From Candidatus Planktophila sp. (GTDB taxonomy: Bacteria > Actinomycetota > Actinomycetes > Nanopelagicales > Nanopelagicaceae): a stretch of 64,000 nucleotides of DNA. The stretch spans positions 1 to 64,000 of the forward strand of contig JAUSFN010000013.1 in the NCBI GenBank assembly GCA_030649935.1, in the 5' to 3' direction. The notes beneath the pieces were generated by a model. The model was not told where the DNA came from. It saw nothing but the letters and a program-made list of their open reading frames with translations, and ran no database searches. Shown here one piece after another: positions 52,603 through 63,540 of this stretch; within the stretch, counting starts at the first letter, position 1; each line of letters starts with the position of its first letter. The position numbers and the translations under genes are program-made.

Positions 52603-53502
52603 ATGTCTGCAGCTACTTTGCCTCATGACCCTAAGTGGAAGCGGGCGAATACTCTTTTTTCATTGAGCAATAGCAAGGCCGATATCGCACTGATAGGTGT
52701 ACCAGCACATGAGAGTTCGATTTCTGAAACTAGTGCGCATTTAACTCCTGCTGCAGTAAGAACTGCACTGGCGCGTTTTTCAACTTTTTCTACATCGGCA
52801 AAAATTGATTTAGCAGGAAATACTTTTACAGATTTAGGAGATGTGCACTCCCCCGACGGCAATGATGGACGCGCGCGAGTAAAAGAGGCGCTAAGTGGTT
52901 TATTAAACGTGAACAAGTTAGTTATTGCACTAGGTGGAGATAACTCAATTACATACTCAGTTGCAACTGCGCTGTGGGCAGATTTATCTAACATTGGTCT
53001 TGTTACCTTTGATGCCCACCATGATTTACGCGATGGTGATTCAAATGGATCACCTATATGGCAGTTGATTCAAGCGGGATTGCCTGGTAAAAATATTGTT
53101 CAGATAGGTATCGCCGACTTTGCAAACAGTGCTGATTACTCGGCGCGCGCAAAAGAAAATGGCATCACCGTTATCTCTCGGGCAGAGTTACGTACGCGCA
53201 CAATTTCCGATGTCGTTCAACAAGCTCTAGCAGTTGCAGGTGCGGGAGGTCGCGAAATCTATGTCGACTTAGATGTCGATGTGTGTGATCGCAGTGTTGT
53301 GCCAGCGTGTCCGGCGGCAATGCCTGGGGGATTATCTGCCGATGAACTGCGGCAGGGCGCATTCCTACTTGCTGCAGATAAGCGAGTGCGTGCGATCGAC
53401 ATTACTGAAATCGACGCCGCACTTGATTCTCCAGATCAACGCACCGTGCGACTTGCGGCGCTTTTAGTTCTAGAGGCCGCTAGCGGTTTTGCTTCTAGGT
53501 AA
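52603..53502 (+). CDS. hutG: formimidoylglutamase/arginase family
   Basis: 299 residues from ATG 52603; TACGAT lies six bases upstream, so the in-frame GTG at 52579 is unlikely. Ureohydrolase metal motifs: GGDNS, FDAHHDLRDGDSNGSP, and DLDVDVCDRSVVPACPAAMPGG. Beside hutUIH it fits hydrolysis of N-formimidoyl-glutamate to glutamate and formamide. It is convergent with hutH; the 3' ends overlap by eight bases. Confidence 0.87.
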   Translation: MSAATLPHDPKWKRANTLFSLSNSKADIALIGVPAHESSISETSAHLTPAAVRTALARFSTFSTSAKIDLAGNTFTDLGDVHSPDGNDGRARVKEALSGLLNVNKLVIALGGDNSITYSVATALWADLSNIGLVTFDAHHDLRDGDSNGSPIWQLIQAGLPGKNIVQIGIADFANSADYSARAKENGITVISRAELRTRTISDVVQQALAVAGAGGREIYVDLDVDVCDRSVVPACPAAMPGGLSADELRQGAFLLAADKRVRAIDITEIDAALDSPDQRTVRLAALLVLEAASGFASR

Positions 53503-55048
53503 GTGCCGGAACAACTTCTTTCGCAGCCTTAAAAACTGCACCTGAATTAATTAGCGTTGTTGCATCTTCAAGCTCTGGGGATAGGAATCGATCTGAACCG
53601 ATTCCTGGCACAGTTTTACGTAGCTCTTTAATAACGCGCGCGGTTGCAGGTGATGGCGTTAACCCTTTACGAAATTCAATTGCACGGGCCGATGTCACTA
53701 ACTCAATTGCCAGAATTCGTGAAAGGTTTTCAACAACTTTTCGCAGTTTGCGCGCCGCCGACCAACCCATCGACACGTGATCTTCTTGCATGGCAGATGA
53801 TGGAATTGAATCCACACTCGCTGGTGTCGATAGACGTTTGTTTTCACTGACTAGACCGGCCTGTGTGTATTGAGCGATCATGAGCCCGGAATCTACGCCT
53901 GGATCATGGGCCAGAAATGGTGGCAGGCCGGCAGATCGGTGTTGATCTAACGCTCGGTCGGTACGACGCTCTGACATTGAGCCTAAATCTGTGGCTGCGA
54001 TAGCCAGAAAATCTAGAACATAAGCAATGGGTGCGCCGTGAAAGTTACCATTTGATTCAACTCGACCGTCGGGCATAACGACTGGATTATCAATCGAACT
54101 TGCAAGTTCGCGTGCCGCAATAGTCGATGCATGAGAAATTGTGTCGCGAACCGCGCCATTTACTTGTGGGGCACAACGCAGCGAATAAGCATCTTGCACG
54201 CGCGAATCATTCTCTAAATGTGATGCAACGATTCCTGATCCCTTTAACATTGCATAAATATTGGCCGCACTTACGGTCTGGCCAATATGTGGGCGAAGCG
54301 GTGCGTGCAGATCAGGTGCAAAGACGCGATCAGTACCGAGCAAGCCTTCGATACTCATCGCAGTTGTTATGTCGGCAACGGCACATAAGTGTTCAAGGTC
54401 TGCGCAGGCCAAAATCAACATGCCAAGCATTCCATCTGTGCCATTAATTAATGCAAGACCCTCTTTAGCCTCAAGTTCAATGGGTTTAATTCCGGCCATC
54501 TCTAAAGCCTGCATTGTTGGCATTTCAATCCCATGAGCATCGTGCACCCGACCTTCACCCATTAGTGCAAGAGCGCAGTGAGATAGTGGAGCTAAATCAC
54601 CACTGCATCCCAAAGATCCAAACTCTGGAACTACTGGCGTTATACCTTTATTAAGGAAGTCAACATAAGTCTGTGCCAGAGCTACGCGCACGCCAGTACG
54701 TCCCGATGCCATGGTGCGAAGGCGCAGAAACATCAGTGCGCGCACAACTTCGCGTTCAATCGCCGGGCCTACACCTGCCGCATGAGATCTAATAAGAGAT
54801 TTTTGTAACTGAACGCGATCTTGCACATCGATGTGTCGGTTAGCCAGGGCTCCAAAACCAGTTGATACTCCATAGACTGGCACTCCGCCAGCGGCATAAT
54901 CCTCAATGTAAGCACGTGTTGCATTCATTGCATCGATTGCCTCTTGCGAAAGTTGAACGTGTGCGCCGAATCTAGCAACGGCAATCACATCATCGAATGT
55001 GACGCCCGAAGTTGACAGTGTGATTGTTTTAGATGAGCTGGAGGCCAT
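53495..55048 (-). CDS. hutH: histidine ammonia-lyase
   Basis: 517 residues. YGVSTGFGALA, MIO-forming block GSLGCSGDLAPLSH, and NGTDGMLGM; QEDHVSMG near the end. The MIO triad reads Cys-Ser-Gly in place of the common Ala-Ser-Gly, a variant I recall from actinobacterial HutH proteins. Converts histidine to urocanate. The start overlaps hutI by 20 bases. Confidence 0.95.
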   Translation of the reverse strand: MASSSSKTITLSTSGVTFDDVIAVARFGAHVQLSQEAIDAMNATRAYIEDYAAGGVPVYGVSTGFGALANRHIDVQDRVQLQKSLIRSHAAGVGPAIEREVVRALMFLRLRTMASGRTGVRVALAQTYVDFLNKGITPVVPEFGSLGCSGDLAPLSHCALALMGEGRVHDAHGIEMPTMQALEMAGIKPIELEAKEGLALINGTDGMLGMLILACADLEHLCAVADITTAMSIEGLLGTDRVFAPDLHAPLRPHIGQTVSAANIYAMLKGSGIVASHLENDSRVQDAYSLRCAPQVNGAVRDTISHASTIAARELASSIDNPVVMPDGRVESNGNFHGAPIAYVLDFLAIAATDLGSMSERRTDRALDQHRSAGLPPFLAHDPGVDSGLMIAQYTQAGLVSENKRLSTPASVDSIPSSAMQEDHVSMGWSAARKLRKVVENLSRILAIELVTSARAIEFRKGLTPSPATARVIKELRKTVPGIGSDRFLSPELEDATTLINSGAVFKAAKEVVPALT

Positions 55049-56204
55049 TGCGCCAAACCTGTTCTATTAAGTTAACACCTGGGCGATATGCCACATGAAT
55101 ATAAGATGGTGCGTTGAGAATCTGGAAATCTGCGCTTGCGCCTTCGACTAATTGGCCGATATCTGTGCGACGCAGAGCTTTAGCCCCGCCCATTGTGGCC
55201 GACCAGATTGCTTGTTCAGGAGAAAAGTGCATCTCGCGCACGGCAATTGCGATGATAAATGCCATGCTCGTTGTATACGAAGATCCTGGATTGCAGTCCG
55301 ATGCCAGTGCAACTGTAATGCTGGCCTCAAGCAGAGGGCGAACATCGGGATATGGAGATCTTGTTGAAAACTCAGCACCGGGCAATAACGTTGCAACCGT
55401 CTTTGATGTTGATAGCAGTTCAATATCTTTTTCGCTTAGATGCGAAACGTGATCGACGGATGCGGCATCTAATTCAACGCCCAATGTAACGCCTTGACCC
55501 TCCTGTAGTTGATTTGCATGAATGCGCGGCAGCAGACCTTTTGCAATACCCGCCTTCAAAATTCTGCGTGCATCATCGACTCCAAATGCGCCTTTGTCAC
55601 AAAAGACATCGATCCACTTTGCATGAGGTTGTACGGCATCAAGCATTGGGCCACAAGCTAAATCAACATAATCCTTAGGCGAATCTTTGTATTCGATAGG
55701 TACAACGTGTGCGCCAAGGAAAGTTGTTTCATCGCTAATTTTATGAGCGATTTCAAGCGACCTGCGTTCATCTTTTACAGTTAATCCGTAGCCCGACTTG
55801 ATTTCAACGGTGGTGGTGCCACCCGCGTTTGCTTCGGCTAATAAAAATTCAGCGTGAGAAAGTAATAGCTCATCGCTTGCTTTGCGAGTTTTTTCAACCG
55901 TAGATGCAATCCCACCGGCCGTGTAAATCTCCCCCAACATTCGTGCTCGAAATTCATTGCTACGGTCTCCCGCAAAGATCATATGTGTATGGCTATCAAC
56001 GTAGCCAGGCAAAACACACATTCCCTCGGCATCAATAGTTTTCTTAATCTGTTTCGTTGGAGCATCAGAAGTTGGTCCAGCCCATGCGATAACACCATCT
56101 TCAATTAACAGCGCTCCATCTTTAATTAAACCAAGCTTGGTTCCATCGTGGGTGGGGTCATTAGTAACTAACTGGCCGATATTCGTAATGAGAGTACTTG
56201 TCAT
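55029..56204 (-). CDS. hutI: imidazolonepropionase
   Basis: 391 residues. Amidohydrolase motif GYVDSHTHMIFAG, EIKSGYGL, HANQLQEGQG, DHVSHL, and ASDCNPGSSYT. Metal-dependent ring opening of imidazolone propionate to formimidoyl-glutamate. Sits four bases downstream of hutU, with hutH after it. Confidence 0.94.
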   Translation of the reverse strand: MTSTLITNIGQLVTNDPTHDGTKLGLIKDGALLIEDGVIAWAGPTSDAPTKQIKKTIDAEGMCVLPGYVDSHTHMIFAGDRSNEFRARMLGEIYTAGGIASTVEKTRKASDELLLSHAEFLLAEANAGGTTTVEIKSGYGLTVKDERRSLEIAHKISDETTFLGAHVVPIEYKDSPKDYVDLACGPMLDAVQPHAKWIDVFCDKGAFGVDDARRILKAGIAKGLLPRIHANQLQEGQGVTLGVELDAASVDHVSHLSEKDIELLSTSKTVATLLPGAEFSTRSPYPDVRPLLEASITVALASDCNPGSSYTTSMAFIIAIAVREMHFSPEQAIWSATMGGAKALRRTDIGQLVEGASADFQILNAPSYIHVAYRPGVNLIEQVWRNGLQLI

Positions 56205-56207
56205 GTT

Positions 56208-57869
56208 TTACTCGATATCTAACATTGGAACATGGACGTGGAGTTCTCGCGCTGTATCGATTGCACCTTCATATCCCGCATCGGCATGTCGGATAACTCC
56301 CATACCAGGATCATTTGTTAATACGCGCGCCAATTTTTGTGCCGCTAACTTTGTGCCATCGGCGACAGAGACTTGACCCGCGTGAATTGATCGGCCCATT
56401 CCAACACCGCCTCCATGGTGAATCGATACCCATGATGCCCCAGATGAGATATTGACCATGGCATTGAGAAGGGGCCAGTCGGCGATGGCATCTGATCCAT
56501 CCATCATGGCCTCAGTTTCGCGATACGGCGATGCAACGGACCCACAATCTAAGTGATCGCGCCCGATGACAATCGGCGCTGATACTTCACCGCGTGCAAC
56601 TAATCCATTAAATGCCAACCCTGCTTTGTCACGTTCGCCGTAGCCCAACCAACAGATACGAGCGGGCAGACCTTGAAAGGCGACCTTTTCCTGTGCCATT
56701 GTTATCCAGCGGTGTAGAGCTTCATTGTCTGGAAATAAATCAAGGACTGCCTTGTCGGTGCGGTAAATATCTTTGGGATTACCCGATAAAGCGACCCAGC
56801 GAAATGGACCTTTGCCTTCGCAAAATAACGGGCGAATATAAGCTGGCACGAAGCCTGGAAAGGCAAAGGCGCGCGCGTATCCACCTTGGCGTGCCTCATC
56901 ACGGATTGAATTACCGTAGTCAAAGGTTTCAGCGCCTTTGTCCATAAATCCAACCATGGCTTCAACGTGCTTGGCCATTGAGTTTTGAGAGCGCTTAGTG
57001 AAATCGGCCGGATCATCTTTAGCCATTTGAGCCGCGCTATGAATATCAACGCCGATTGGAATATATGAAAATGGATCATGAGCTGAAGTTTGGTCGGTAA
57101 CGATGTCGATGGGAACATCCATGGATAGCAGAAGTGGGAAGAGCTCTGCTGCATTACCAACTAACCCAACGGAAAGGGGAAGGCCAAGGTTTTTTGCTTT
57201 TAAAACCCGTTCGATTGCATCATCGACGCCATCTGCAATCTCATCTAAATATCTCGTTTCAATCCGTTTTTCAAGACGAGATTTATCGACATCGATTATT
57301 AAACAGACGCCACCATTCATGGTCACGGCAAGTGGTTGGGCACCACCCATTCCACCGCAACCGCCCGTTAAAGTTAGAGTTCCCTGAAGAGTTCCATTAA
57401 AACGCTTTTGTGCAACGGCGGCAAATGTTTCATAGGTACCCTGCAAGATTCCCTGGGTCCCGATGTAGATCCACGAGCCTGCAGTCATCTGACCGTACAT
57501 CGTTAGACCTAAATGTTCTAAGCGCCGAAACTCTGGCCAATTAGCCCAATCGCCGACCAGATTTGAGTTTGCGATTAAGACTCGCGGAGCCCACTCATGT
57601 GTTTGAAATACACCAACAGGCTTACCTGATTGAACCAGTAACGTCTCATCATCTTTTAAATTTGTCAGAGATTTCACAATTGCATCAAAGGCAGGCCAGT
57701 TGCGTGCAGCTTTTCCGGTGCCACCATAGACGATTAGATTTTCTGGGTGTTCGGCTACTGCCGGATCTAAGTTGTTGTGCAGCATACGAATTGCAGCCTC
57801 TTGTGCCCAGCCTTTAGCCGTTAGATTTGAGCCGGTAGCTGCGTGGAGGATTCGAGCTGTACTCATCAT
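56208..57869 (-). CDS. hutU: urocanate hydratase
   Basis: 553 residues. NAD-dependent urocanase: [76 protein letters not shown]. Converts urocanate to imidazolone propionate. TAACCT lies seven bases before the first of two ATGs. Heads hutUIH. Confidence 0.95.
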   Translation of the reverse strand: MMSTARILHAATGSNLTAKGWAQEAAIRMLHNNLDPAVAEHPENLIVYGGTGKAARNWPAFDAIVKSLTNLKDDETLLVQSGKPVGVFQTHEWAPRVLIANSNLVGDWANWPEFRRLEHLGLTMYGQMTAGSWIYIGTQGILQGTYETFAAVAQKRFNGTLQGTLTLTGGCGGMGGAQPLAVTMNGGVCLIIDVDKSRLEKRIETRYLDEIADGVDDAIERVLKAKNLGLPLSVGLVGNAAELFPLLLSMDVPIDIVTDQTSAHDPFSYIPIGVDIHSAAQMAKDDPADFTKRSQNSMAKHVEAMVGFMDKGAETFDYGNSIRDEARQGGYARAFAFPGFVPAYIRPLFCEGKGPFRWVALSGNPKDIYRTDKAVLDLFPDNEALHRWITMAQEKVAFQGLPARICWLGYGERDKAGLAFNGLVARGEVSAPIVIGRDHLDCGSVASPYRETEAMMDGSDAIADWPLLNAMVNISSGASWVSIHHGGGVGMGRSIHAGQVSVADGTKLAAQKLARVLTNDPGMGVIRHADAGYEGAIDTARELHVHVPMLDIE

Positions 57870-57909
57870 GCAGGCAAGGTTATCGCTACGAGCATTCCAA
57901 TGGATAGCC

Positions 57910-58536
57910 TTACAAATTAAGGTTTTTAGCCCACTCTTGGTACTTCGTTGAGAGCTCTTTTACCTGCGCAATTTCACTTACTTTTGAACGTTCGCCATTT
58001 TTTGCTGCATATAAATCGGCAATTGTTACTCCATGCTCTGGAACTTCTATTACATTAATTGAATCTCCAGCCGTGATTTCACCCTCTTGAATTATCCTCA
58101 AATATGTTCCGGGTCTGCCAGCGGCCATAAACTCTTTGATCAAAGTCGGGCGTTGCCAAAAACCTGCAAAGACACGACATGGGATTCGTGGCTGTGAAAC
58201 TTCCAGAATTACCGAACCAATCTCCCACTGCTCACCGATTACGGCCGCGTTAACATCAATACCGAGCGTTGTTAAATTTTCACCAAAGCGTCCATTATCT
58301 ATAGTGGTACCGATCTCACCTTCCCACCAGTCAGCATCTTCGCGGGCATATGCATACACGGCCTGGTCATATCCCCCGTGAGACTGTGTGTCGACGATGA
58401 CATCATTTGCTACGTGCTCCTGCGCAAATACAACCGCTCCATTCACAGAACGTTTATCTATTCCAGTTTTGCCTTCGCTACCTGTCCACTCACCCTCATG
58501 AACAATAGAGGCGATGTTTATTGATAAAACCTTCAT
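57910..58536 (-). CDS. MOSC domain protein (YiiM-like)
   Basis: 208 residues. [61 protein letters not shown] with the conserved cysteine, and GRPGTYLRI. YiiM-like MOSC proteins use molybdenum cofactor in detoxifying reductions. It is three bases from dppF and shares its direction. Confidence 0.88.
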   Translation of the reverse strand: MKVLSINIASIVHEGEWTGSEGKTGIDKRSVNGAVVFAQEHVANDVIVDTQSHGGYDQAVYAYAREDADWWEGEIGTTIDNGRFGENLTTLGIDVNAAVIGEQWEIGSVILEVSQPRIPCRVFAGFWQRPTLIKEFMAAGRPGTYLRIIQEGEITAGDSINVIEVPEHGVTIADLYAAKNGERSKVSEIAQVKELSTKYQEWAKNLNL

Positions 58537-58539
58537 GAA

Positions 58540-59508
58540 TTAAACCTCTGGAAAGTGGCAAGCAACCTGCGAACTACCGACCTGTAAAAGTTCGGGTACT
58601 TCTGTGCGGCACTTGTCCGTGGCTTTCCAGCAGCGAGTATTAAAGACACAGCCGGCAGGAGGATTTACGGGGCTAGGTAAATCACCAGAGAGAATAATTC
58701 GCTCGCGGGTTTTTTCAGTGCGTGGATCTGGTTGCGGTACGGCAGATAATAAAGCCTTTGTATATGGGTGGTGTGGTGAGGCGAAAAGGGCATTAGTTTC
58801 GCCAATTTCCATAATCTTGCCCAAGTACATCACCGCGACACGATCTGAGATATGTTGGACCACCGATAAGTTATGTGCAATAAAAACCATACTGATTCCA
58901 TCTTGCTCTTGCAGATCTTCAAGTAAGTTAATTACTTGCGCCTGAATTGAAACATCAAGGGCGCTCACCGGCTCATCAGCGATAATAAAACGGGGTTTAA
59001 GGGCGATTGCGCGGGCGATTCCAATGCGTTGGCGCTGACCGCCTGAGAACTCATGAGGATAGCGATTAAAGTGCTCAGGGTTTAAGCCAACGCGCTCCAT
59101 TAAAGATTGCACTGCTGCCTTAAGACCGCCTTGAGGATTTATGTCTTGAATTTCAAAGGGTGCTGAAATAATCTTGCCAATGGTCTGACGAGGATTTAGC
59201 GCTGTGTATGGATCTTGAAAAATAATCTGCATCTGCGAGCGAAGTGGTCGCATTTTGCCAGGTTTAAAATTGGTAATATCTTGACCTTCAAAGATTAAAC
59301 GACCAGAAGTAGGTTCATTTAATTTCAATATTGTTCGTCCGGCAGTTGTCTTTCCACAACCCGATTCACCAACTAATCCAAGAGTCTCTCCGGCACGAAG
59401 TTCGAATGAGATTCCATCAACGGCCTTAACTACCTCTTTTTTACGCGAGCCTCCCACAGGAAAATGCTTGGTGAGGTTTTCAACTTTCAAAATTACATCG
59501 TTACTCAT
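58540..59508 (-). CDS. peptide ABC transporter ATPase, DppF-type
   Basis: 322 residues from ATG 59508, which overlaps the dppD stop as ATGA (AGAGGT upstream). [31 protein letters not shown], and the oligopeptide C-terminal cysteine cluster [20 protein letters not shown]. Part of a dipeptide/oligopeptide or nickel importer. Confidence 0.9.
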   Translation of the reverse strand: MSNDVILKVENLTKHFPVGGSRKKEVVKAVDGISFELRAGETLGLVGESGCGKTTAGRTILKLNEPTSGRLIFEGQDITNFKPGKMRPLRSQMQIIFQDPYTALNPRQTIGKIISAPFEIQDINPQGGLKAAVQSLMERVGLNPEHFNRYPHEFSGGQRQRIGIARAIALKPRFIIADEPVSALDVSIQAQVINLLEDLQEQDGISMVFIAHNLSVVQHISDRVAVMYLGKIMEIGETNALFASPHHPYTKALLSAVPQPDPRTEKTRERIILSGDLPSPVNPPAGCVFNTRCWKATDKCRTEVPELLQVGSSQVACHFPEV

Positions 59509-60542
59509 TTGCGTACCTCTTTGAGTTCTTCTACAAAGAGACGATCTCGTGTTGCTTCGGCAACATGGCAACGCGAAAGATGTGCAGGGCTACTACCCAA
59601 TAACTCCGGACGATCGGTTGCACAAATATTGCCAACTGCATACGATGTGAATTCGCAACGCGGTGCAAATGCACATCCAATTGGTAAGTTGATCAGTGAA
59701 GGCGGTTGTCCAGGGATAGCCTTTAATCGCTCAGAGCCATGCGTTGAAATTCGAGGAACTGATTTGAGTAAACCTAAAGTATACGGCGCAGCTGGTTTAT
59801 AAAAGACATCATCTGCAGATCCTTGCTCAACAATGCGCCCGCCATACATGACCGATACTTTGTCAGCTACCTGTGCCACTACACCAAGATCATGTGTAAT
59901 CAGCAAAATTCCCATATTGAACTCTTTTTGAAGCGAGGCTAATAAAATCAAAATCTGTGCTTGAACCGTCACATCTAAGGCAGTAGTTGGCTCATCGGCG
60001 ATTAATACACGTGGTGAGTTCATGAGCGCCATCGCAATCATTACACGTTGGCGCATTCCGCCTGAAAATTGATGTGGGTATTCATGAGAGCGTTGATCAG
60101 GTTCGGCTATACCAACTAGATCCAGCATGTCAATGGCACGCTTAAGCGCCTCTTTTTTCTTGCCAGGATTGTGAACTAAGTACGCTTCGGCTAATTGATT
60201 ACCGATTCGGTAATAGGGATGAAGTGAAGACATAGGATCTTGAAAGATCATCGCCACTGCGCGTCCGCGTACCAATCGAATCTCTTCATCAGTTGCTGTA
60301 ACGATATCTAGAGTGCTATCTCCAACTTTTAAGTGAATTGAGCCAGAAAGTTGAGCCGCCCCTTTTTTATGCAGACCCATCACCGATAGACCAGTAACGG
60401 TTTTACCTGAACCTGATTCGCCGACGATAGCTACGGTTTCGCCTTCATTCAAGGACAATGAAACGCCGTCAACTGCTCGCACTAAGCCATCATCGGTCGG
60501 GAAGGCAACGTGAAGATTTTCAATTCTTAGAAGTTCAGCCAT
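59505..60542 (-). CDS. peptide ABC transporter ATPase, DppD-type
   Basis: 345 residues. [46 protein letters not shown], and [20 protein letters not shown]. The C-terminal motif [15 protein letters not shown] carries the oligopeptide-type cysteines. The start meets the dppB stop with one base of overlap. Confidence 0.9.
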   Translation of the reverse strand: MAELLRIENLHVAFPTDDGLVRAVDGVSLSLNEGETVAIVGESGSGKTVTGLSVMGLHKKGAAQLSGSIHLKVGDSTLDIVTATDEEIRLVRGRAVAMIFQDPMSSLHPYYRIGNQLAEAYLVHNPGKKKEALKRAIDMLDLVGIAEPDQRSHEYPHQFSGGMRQRVMIAMALMNSPRVLIADEPTTALDVTVQAQILILLASLQKEFNMGILLITHDLGVVAQVADKVSVMYGGRIVEQGSADDVFYKPAAPYTLGLLKSVPRISTHGSERLKAIPGQPPSLINLPIGCAFAPRCEFTSYAVGNICATDRPELLGSSPAHLSRCHVAEATRDRLFVEELKEVRK

Positions 60543-61534
60543 TAGATCCTCACACGCGGATCAAGAACGGCATACAGCATGTCGACGATTAAGTTCATTA
60601 CGATAACTACCGATGCCGCCAAAATCGTTGTTGCAAGTACAACCGGCAGATCAAACTCAAAGACCGAGCGCAACGTTAAGCGACCTAAACCTGGAAGGTT
60701 AAAGATAGTTTCAGTAATGATCGCACCACCAATGAGTCCGGCAAAGTCCAACCCTGCCAAAGTAATGATAGGCGCTAAAACAGCGCGCATGGTGTGCTTA
60801 AATAAAACTGTTCGCTCTTTTACACCTTTAGCTCGAGCGGTACGAATGTAATCTTCACCAAGAGTTTCTAGAACAGCGGCGCGCGTAAATCGGGTATAGA
60901 GCGCAGCAAAAGCAATCGCCAAAGTGATCCATGGCAAGATGAAGTATTGGAAGAATTTAAATGGATTTTCAAGCAATGAGGTATAACCAACTAATGAGAG
61001 AGGAACTAACTTCCATTTAATTGTGACCCAGATCAATAACGCTAATCCAGTAACAAAAGTTGGAAGCGATGTCCCCAATAAGACGAAGATAGAGCTCACT
61101 CTGTCAGGCCACTTATTCTTGAATCTAGCGGCGATGACACCAAGGCTTACGCCAACGATTAGCCAAAGAGTAAGTGCTCCAAGTGCCAAGCTCACTGTTA
61201 CTGGCAATGCCTCGCGCAGTAAATCGGTAACACAGGCATTTTCATTAAATGAATACCCAAAAGCTGGCGCTGGGCAGCTGAATGCGGCGCTTCCTGCTCC
61301 GTATGAGCGCCCGAAGAAGATTCCACTTAAGAAGAGAAAGTACTGCATAAAGAGAGGTTTATCGAAGCCAAGTTTAACTCGATTACCTTCAATTATCTGA
61401 TCCGTACAACGCTGCCCACAAGTTAAGGCCGCCGGATCAAATGGAATCAGTGAGAAGATTGCAAATACGACTGCCGAGACAATCAAGAGTGTAATAATTG
61501 CAAAGAAAATGCGACGTACAAGAAAATTCCGCAT
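60542..61534 (-). CDS. peptide ABC transporter permease, DppB-type
   Basis: 330 residues from ATG 61534 (AGGAG five bases upstream; GTG 61540 is also in frame). Six helices, typical opening MRNFLVRRIFFAI, and EAA-type loop YIRTARAKGVKERTVLFKH. Membrane subunit of the importer. It is separated from its binding-protein gene by a hairpin. Confidence 0.9.
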   Translation of the reverse strand: MRNFLVRRIFFAIITLLIVSAVVFAIFSLIPFDPAALTCGQRCTDQIIEGNRVKLGFDKPLFMQYFLFLSGIFFGRSYGAGSAAFSCPAPAFGYSFNENACVTDLLREALPVTVSLALGALTLWLIVGVSLGVIAARFKNKWPDRVSSIFVLLGTSLPTFVTGLALLIWVTIKWKLVPLSLVGYTSLLENPFKFFQYFILPWITLAIAFAALYTRFTRAAVLETLGEDYIRTARAKGVKERTVLFKHTMRAVLAPIITLAGLDFAGLIGGAIITETIFNLPGLGRLTLRSVFEFDLPVVLATTILAASVVIVMNLIVDMLYAVLDPRVRI

Positions 61535-61578
61535 CGCCACTCCTCTCGAAACTCATTGAAGCTCTACACCCAAGTAGA

Positions 61579-61614
61579 TACTCCTGGCGCTCATCGAAAT
61601 GTGCGCCAGGAGTA
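61579..61614. other. intercistronic hairpin between SBP and dppB
   Basis: TACTCCTGGCGC (61579-61590) pairs perfectly with GCGCCAGGAGTA (61603-61614) around a 12-base loop. No T-run follows on the minus strand. Placed after a binding-protein gene, it likely stabilises that mRNA or partly attenuates the distal genes. Confidence 0.75.
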
Positions 61615-61659
61615 CTGTACTTCGAACTTCTTAACTTTTCTTACATAATTGACGTGAGA

Positions 61660-63414
61660 TTAGTCGTTAACCCACATCTTGCCGAATGCTGGGTTGCCCT
61701 GAGGTACCCAGAAGAACACACCGCGTACTTGTGATCCCCAAACAAACTGAGCTTTACCAAAGATTGTTGGCAATACCCAGAAGTTCTTCATGGCCTGTGC
61801 ATCTAGAGCTTTCCACATCTTTGCCTGCTTGGCACGATCAGTGGTCAACATCGCAGCGTTGACACCCTTTTCAAATGCGGGATAGGCAGGATCGCTTGTG
61901 TTCTGTGAGATGTTAAATCCACCGAATGAGGCGAATAGCTCTGGAATAACTGTCGATGCATTTGCCCAGTCAGCACCCCAACCTGAAATTGATAGGTCGC
62001 TCTGCTTGTCAGGGTTCATAACCGTTGGGTAGTAGCCGGATGCGATTGGATTAAATGTGACCTTAATTCCAGCACGTGCATAAGCTTCAGTATCGATTGG
62101 AATTGTGTCGTTGAGTGTTACCGACGAACGAACGTCGATCTTTAGTCCAGTTTCCGTTGCCTTCTTGTAATCTGCAGGACATTTGGTCTTAGCAGTTTCC
62201 ATGAGAGCTAGAGCCTTTGGAATATTTCCAGTTGGGATAAAGTCCGGGCTTCCTGGACCAACGACCTTGGTCGGTGCATAGTCAGTTGCAAGAAGTGGGC
62301 TAATTACACCAGTTGCATATGAGCCCGCATATGTTTCTCCGCCTGCATAGTCAAGCAAGGCCTTAGCGTTGCGTGAGTAGTACATAGCTTGGCGTATTTC
62401 GATACATGGCATGGCCTTGACGTTAAATGCATAGTAACGAGCATATGGATCTGGATTGTTCATGCGACGGTTCTTAAATTTAGGATCATCGAAGAACTTG
62501 TCATTATTTGTTGATAATGGCTCCGAAAAGTTAACGGCAGTTGGAATTGTGTCTCCCAAAATAATCTGATCGATAACCTCTTCATCATAACCAAACATGA
62601 TGACAACTTCATCTGGGTATGGAGTGCGTACTGGATCTGATGACTTCTTCCACTTTGAGTTACGAACAAGCTTTAGCTGTGTCTTGCTATTTTCTGCGAT
62701 CTTGTAAGGACCCGTTGATTGTGGACGTAGGTCGTACTTGTCGCCTTTGTCTAACTTCTTTTGAACTGGAGAGATGACTCCATATGTTGCAAGGTAGTTG
62801 AAGTCAGCAATTGATTTATTTAGCTTGAATGTAATTGTGCGATTATCCTTGGAGCACGATACTGCCTTCTTGAAGGCCTTAAGTCCCGCTGGATCCTTTT
62901 TGTAAGGACCCTTGAAAACTGAGTTGCCATCGGCATCTTTTGGAATATTTAACCAAGCTTGTAAGTAGCCAGGACCGTCGGTGATGACATCAGTTGCGAA
63001 TACTCGTGAGACACCATACTGAACATCCGTACAGGTGATTGTTTTACCATCTTCAAAAGTTGAACCTGGGCGAAGCGTAAACTTCCACGTCTTAGCTGCA
63101 TTGCTTGGAATACCGGTGTTAGTTGCAAGGTCGGCAACTAGAGTTGCACCTGCTGCACCTGGAACTGGCTTGTAGGCAACGAGCGTACGAGTCATGAATG
63201 AGTTCATGAACGCTAAATCGCGACCTGTATAAATACGAGATGGGTCGTAGTGATCTAAGCGCGGATTGTGCTCAAGAAAAGTGAGAATTCCACCAGTCTT
63301 TGGTTTAACAGCAGCGGAGGCAGAAGTTGCACCAGCGACCATTACGGCACTGAGGGCAAGTGCGCTTGCAGCTGTTATTACAGCGGCACGGCGAAGAGCA
63401 GAGATATTGCTCAT
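61660..63414 (-). CDS. peptide ABC transporter substrate-binding protein
   Basis: 584 residues from ATG 63414 (AAAGGA upstream). Signal peptide ~1-34 (SASAAV), no lipobox. SBP_bac_5: GGILTFLEHNPRLDHYDPSRIY, KTWKFTLRPGSTFEDG, and SGWGADWANASTVIPELF. Receptor for the DppBCDF importer; ligand (peptide, amino-acid derivative or other) unknown. Position upstream of hutUIH permits histidine-containing peptides, an inference only. Confidence 0.88.
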   Translation of the reverse strand: MSNISALRRAAVITAASALALSAVMVAGATSASAAVKPKTGGILTFLEHNPRLDHYDPSRIYTGRDLAFMNSFMTRTLVAYKPVPGAAGATLVADLATNTGIPSNAAKTWKFTLRPGSTFEDGKTITCTDVQYGVSRVFATDVITDGPGYLQAWLNIPKDADGNSVFKGPYKKDPAGLKAFKKAVSCSKDNRTITFKLNKSIADFNYLATYGVISPVQKKLDKGDKYDLRPQSTGPYKIAENSKTQLKLVRNSKWKKSSDPVRTPYPDEVVIMFGYDEEVIDQIILGDTIPTAVNFSEPLSTNNDKFFDDPKFKNRRMNNPDPYARYYAFNVKAMPCIEIRQAMYYSRNAKALLDYAGGETYAGSYATGVISPLLATDYAPTKVVGPGSPDFIPTGNIPKALALMETAKTKCPADYKKATETGLKIDVRSSVTLNDTIPIDTEAYARAGIKVTFNPIASGYYPTVMNPDKQSDLSISGWGADWANASTVIPELFASFGGFNISQNTSDPAYPAFEKGVNAAMLTTDRAKQAKMWKALDAQAMKNFWVLPTIFGKAQFVWGSQVRGVFFWVPQGNPAFGKMWVND

Positions 63415-63540
63415 TGGCGTATGTCCTTTCATTGGGGGGCGCAAAAAAGACGCCAGTAGGCGTGATTTAATCAGATAATCTCCGATTTGTGAATACGGAC
63501 AGGTAACTTCTACGTAACAACTTGCCTAAATGAAAAGATT

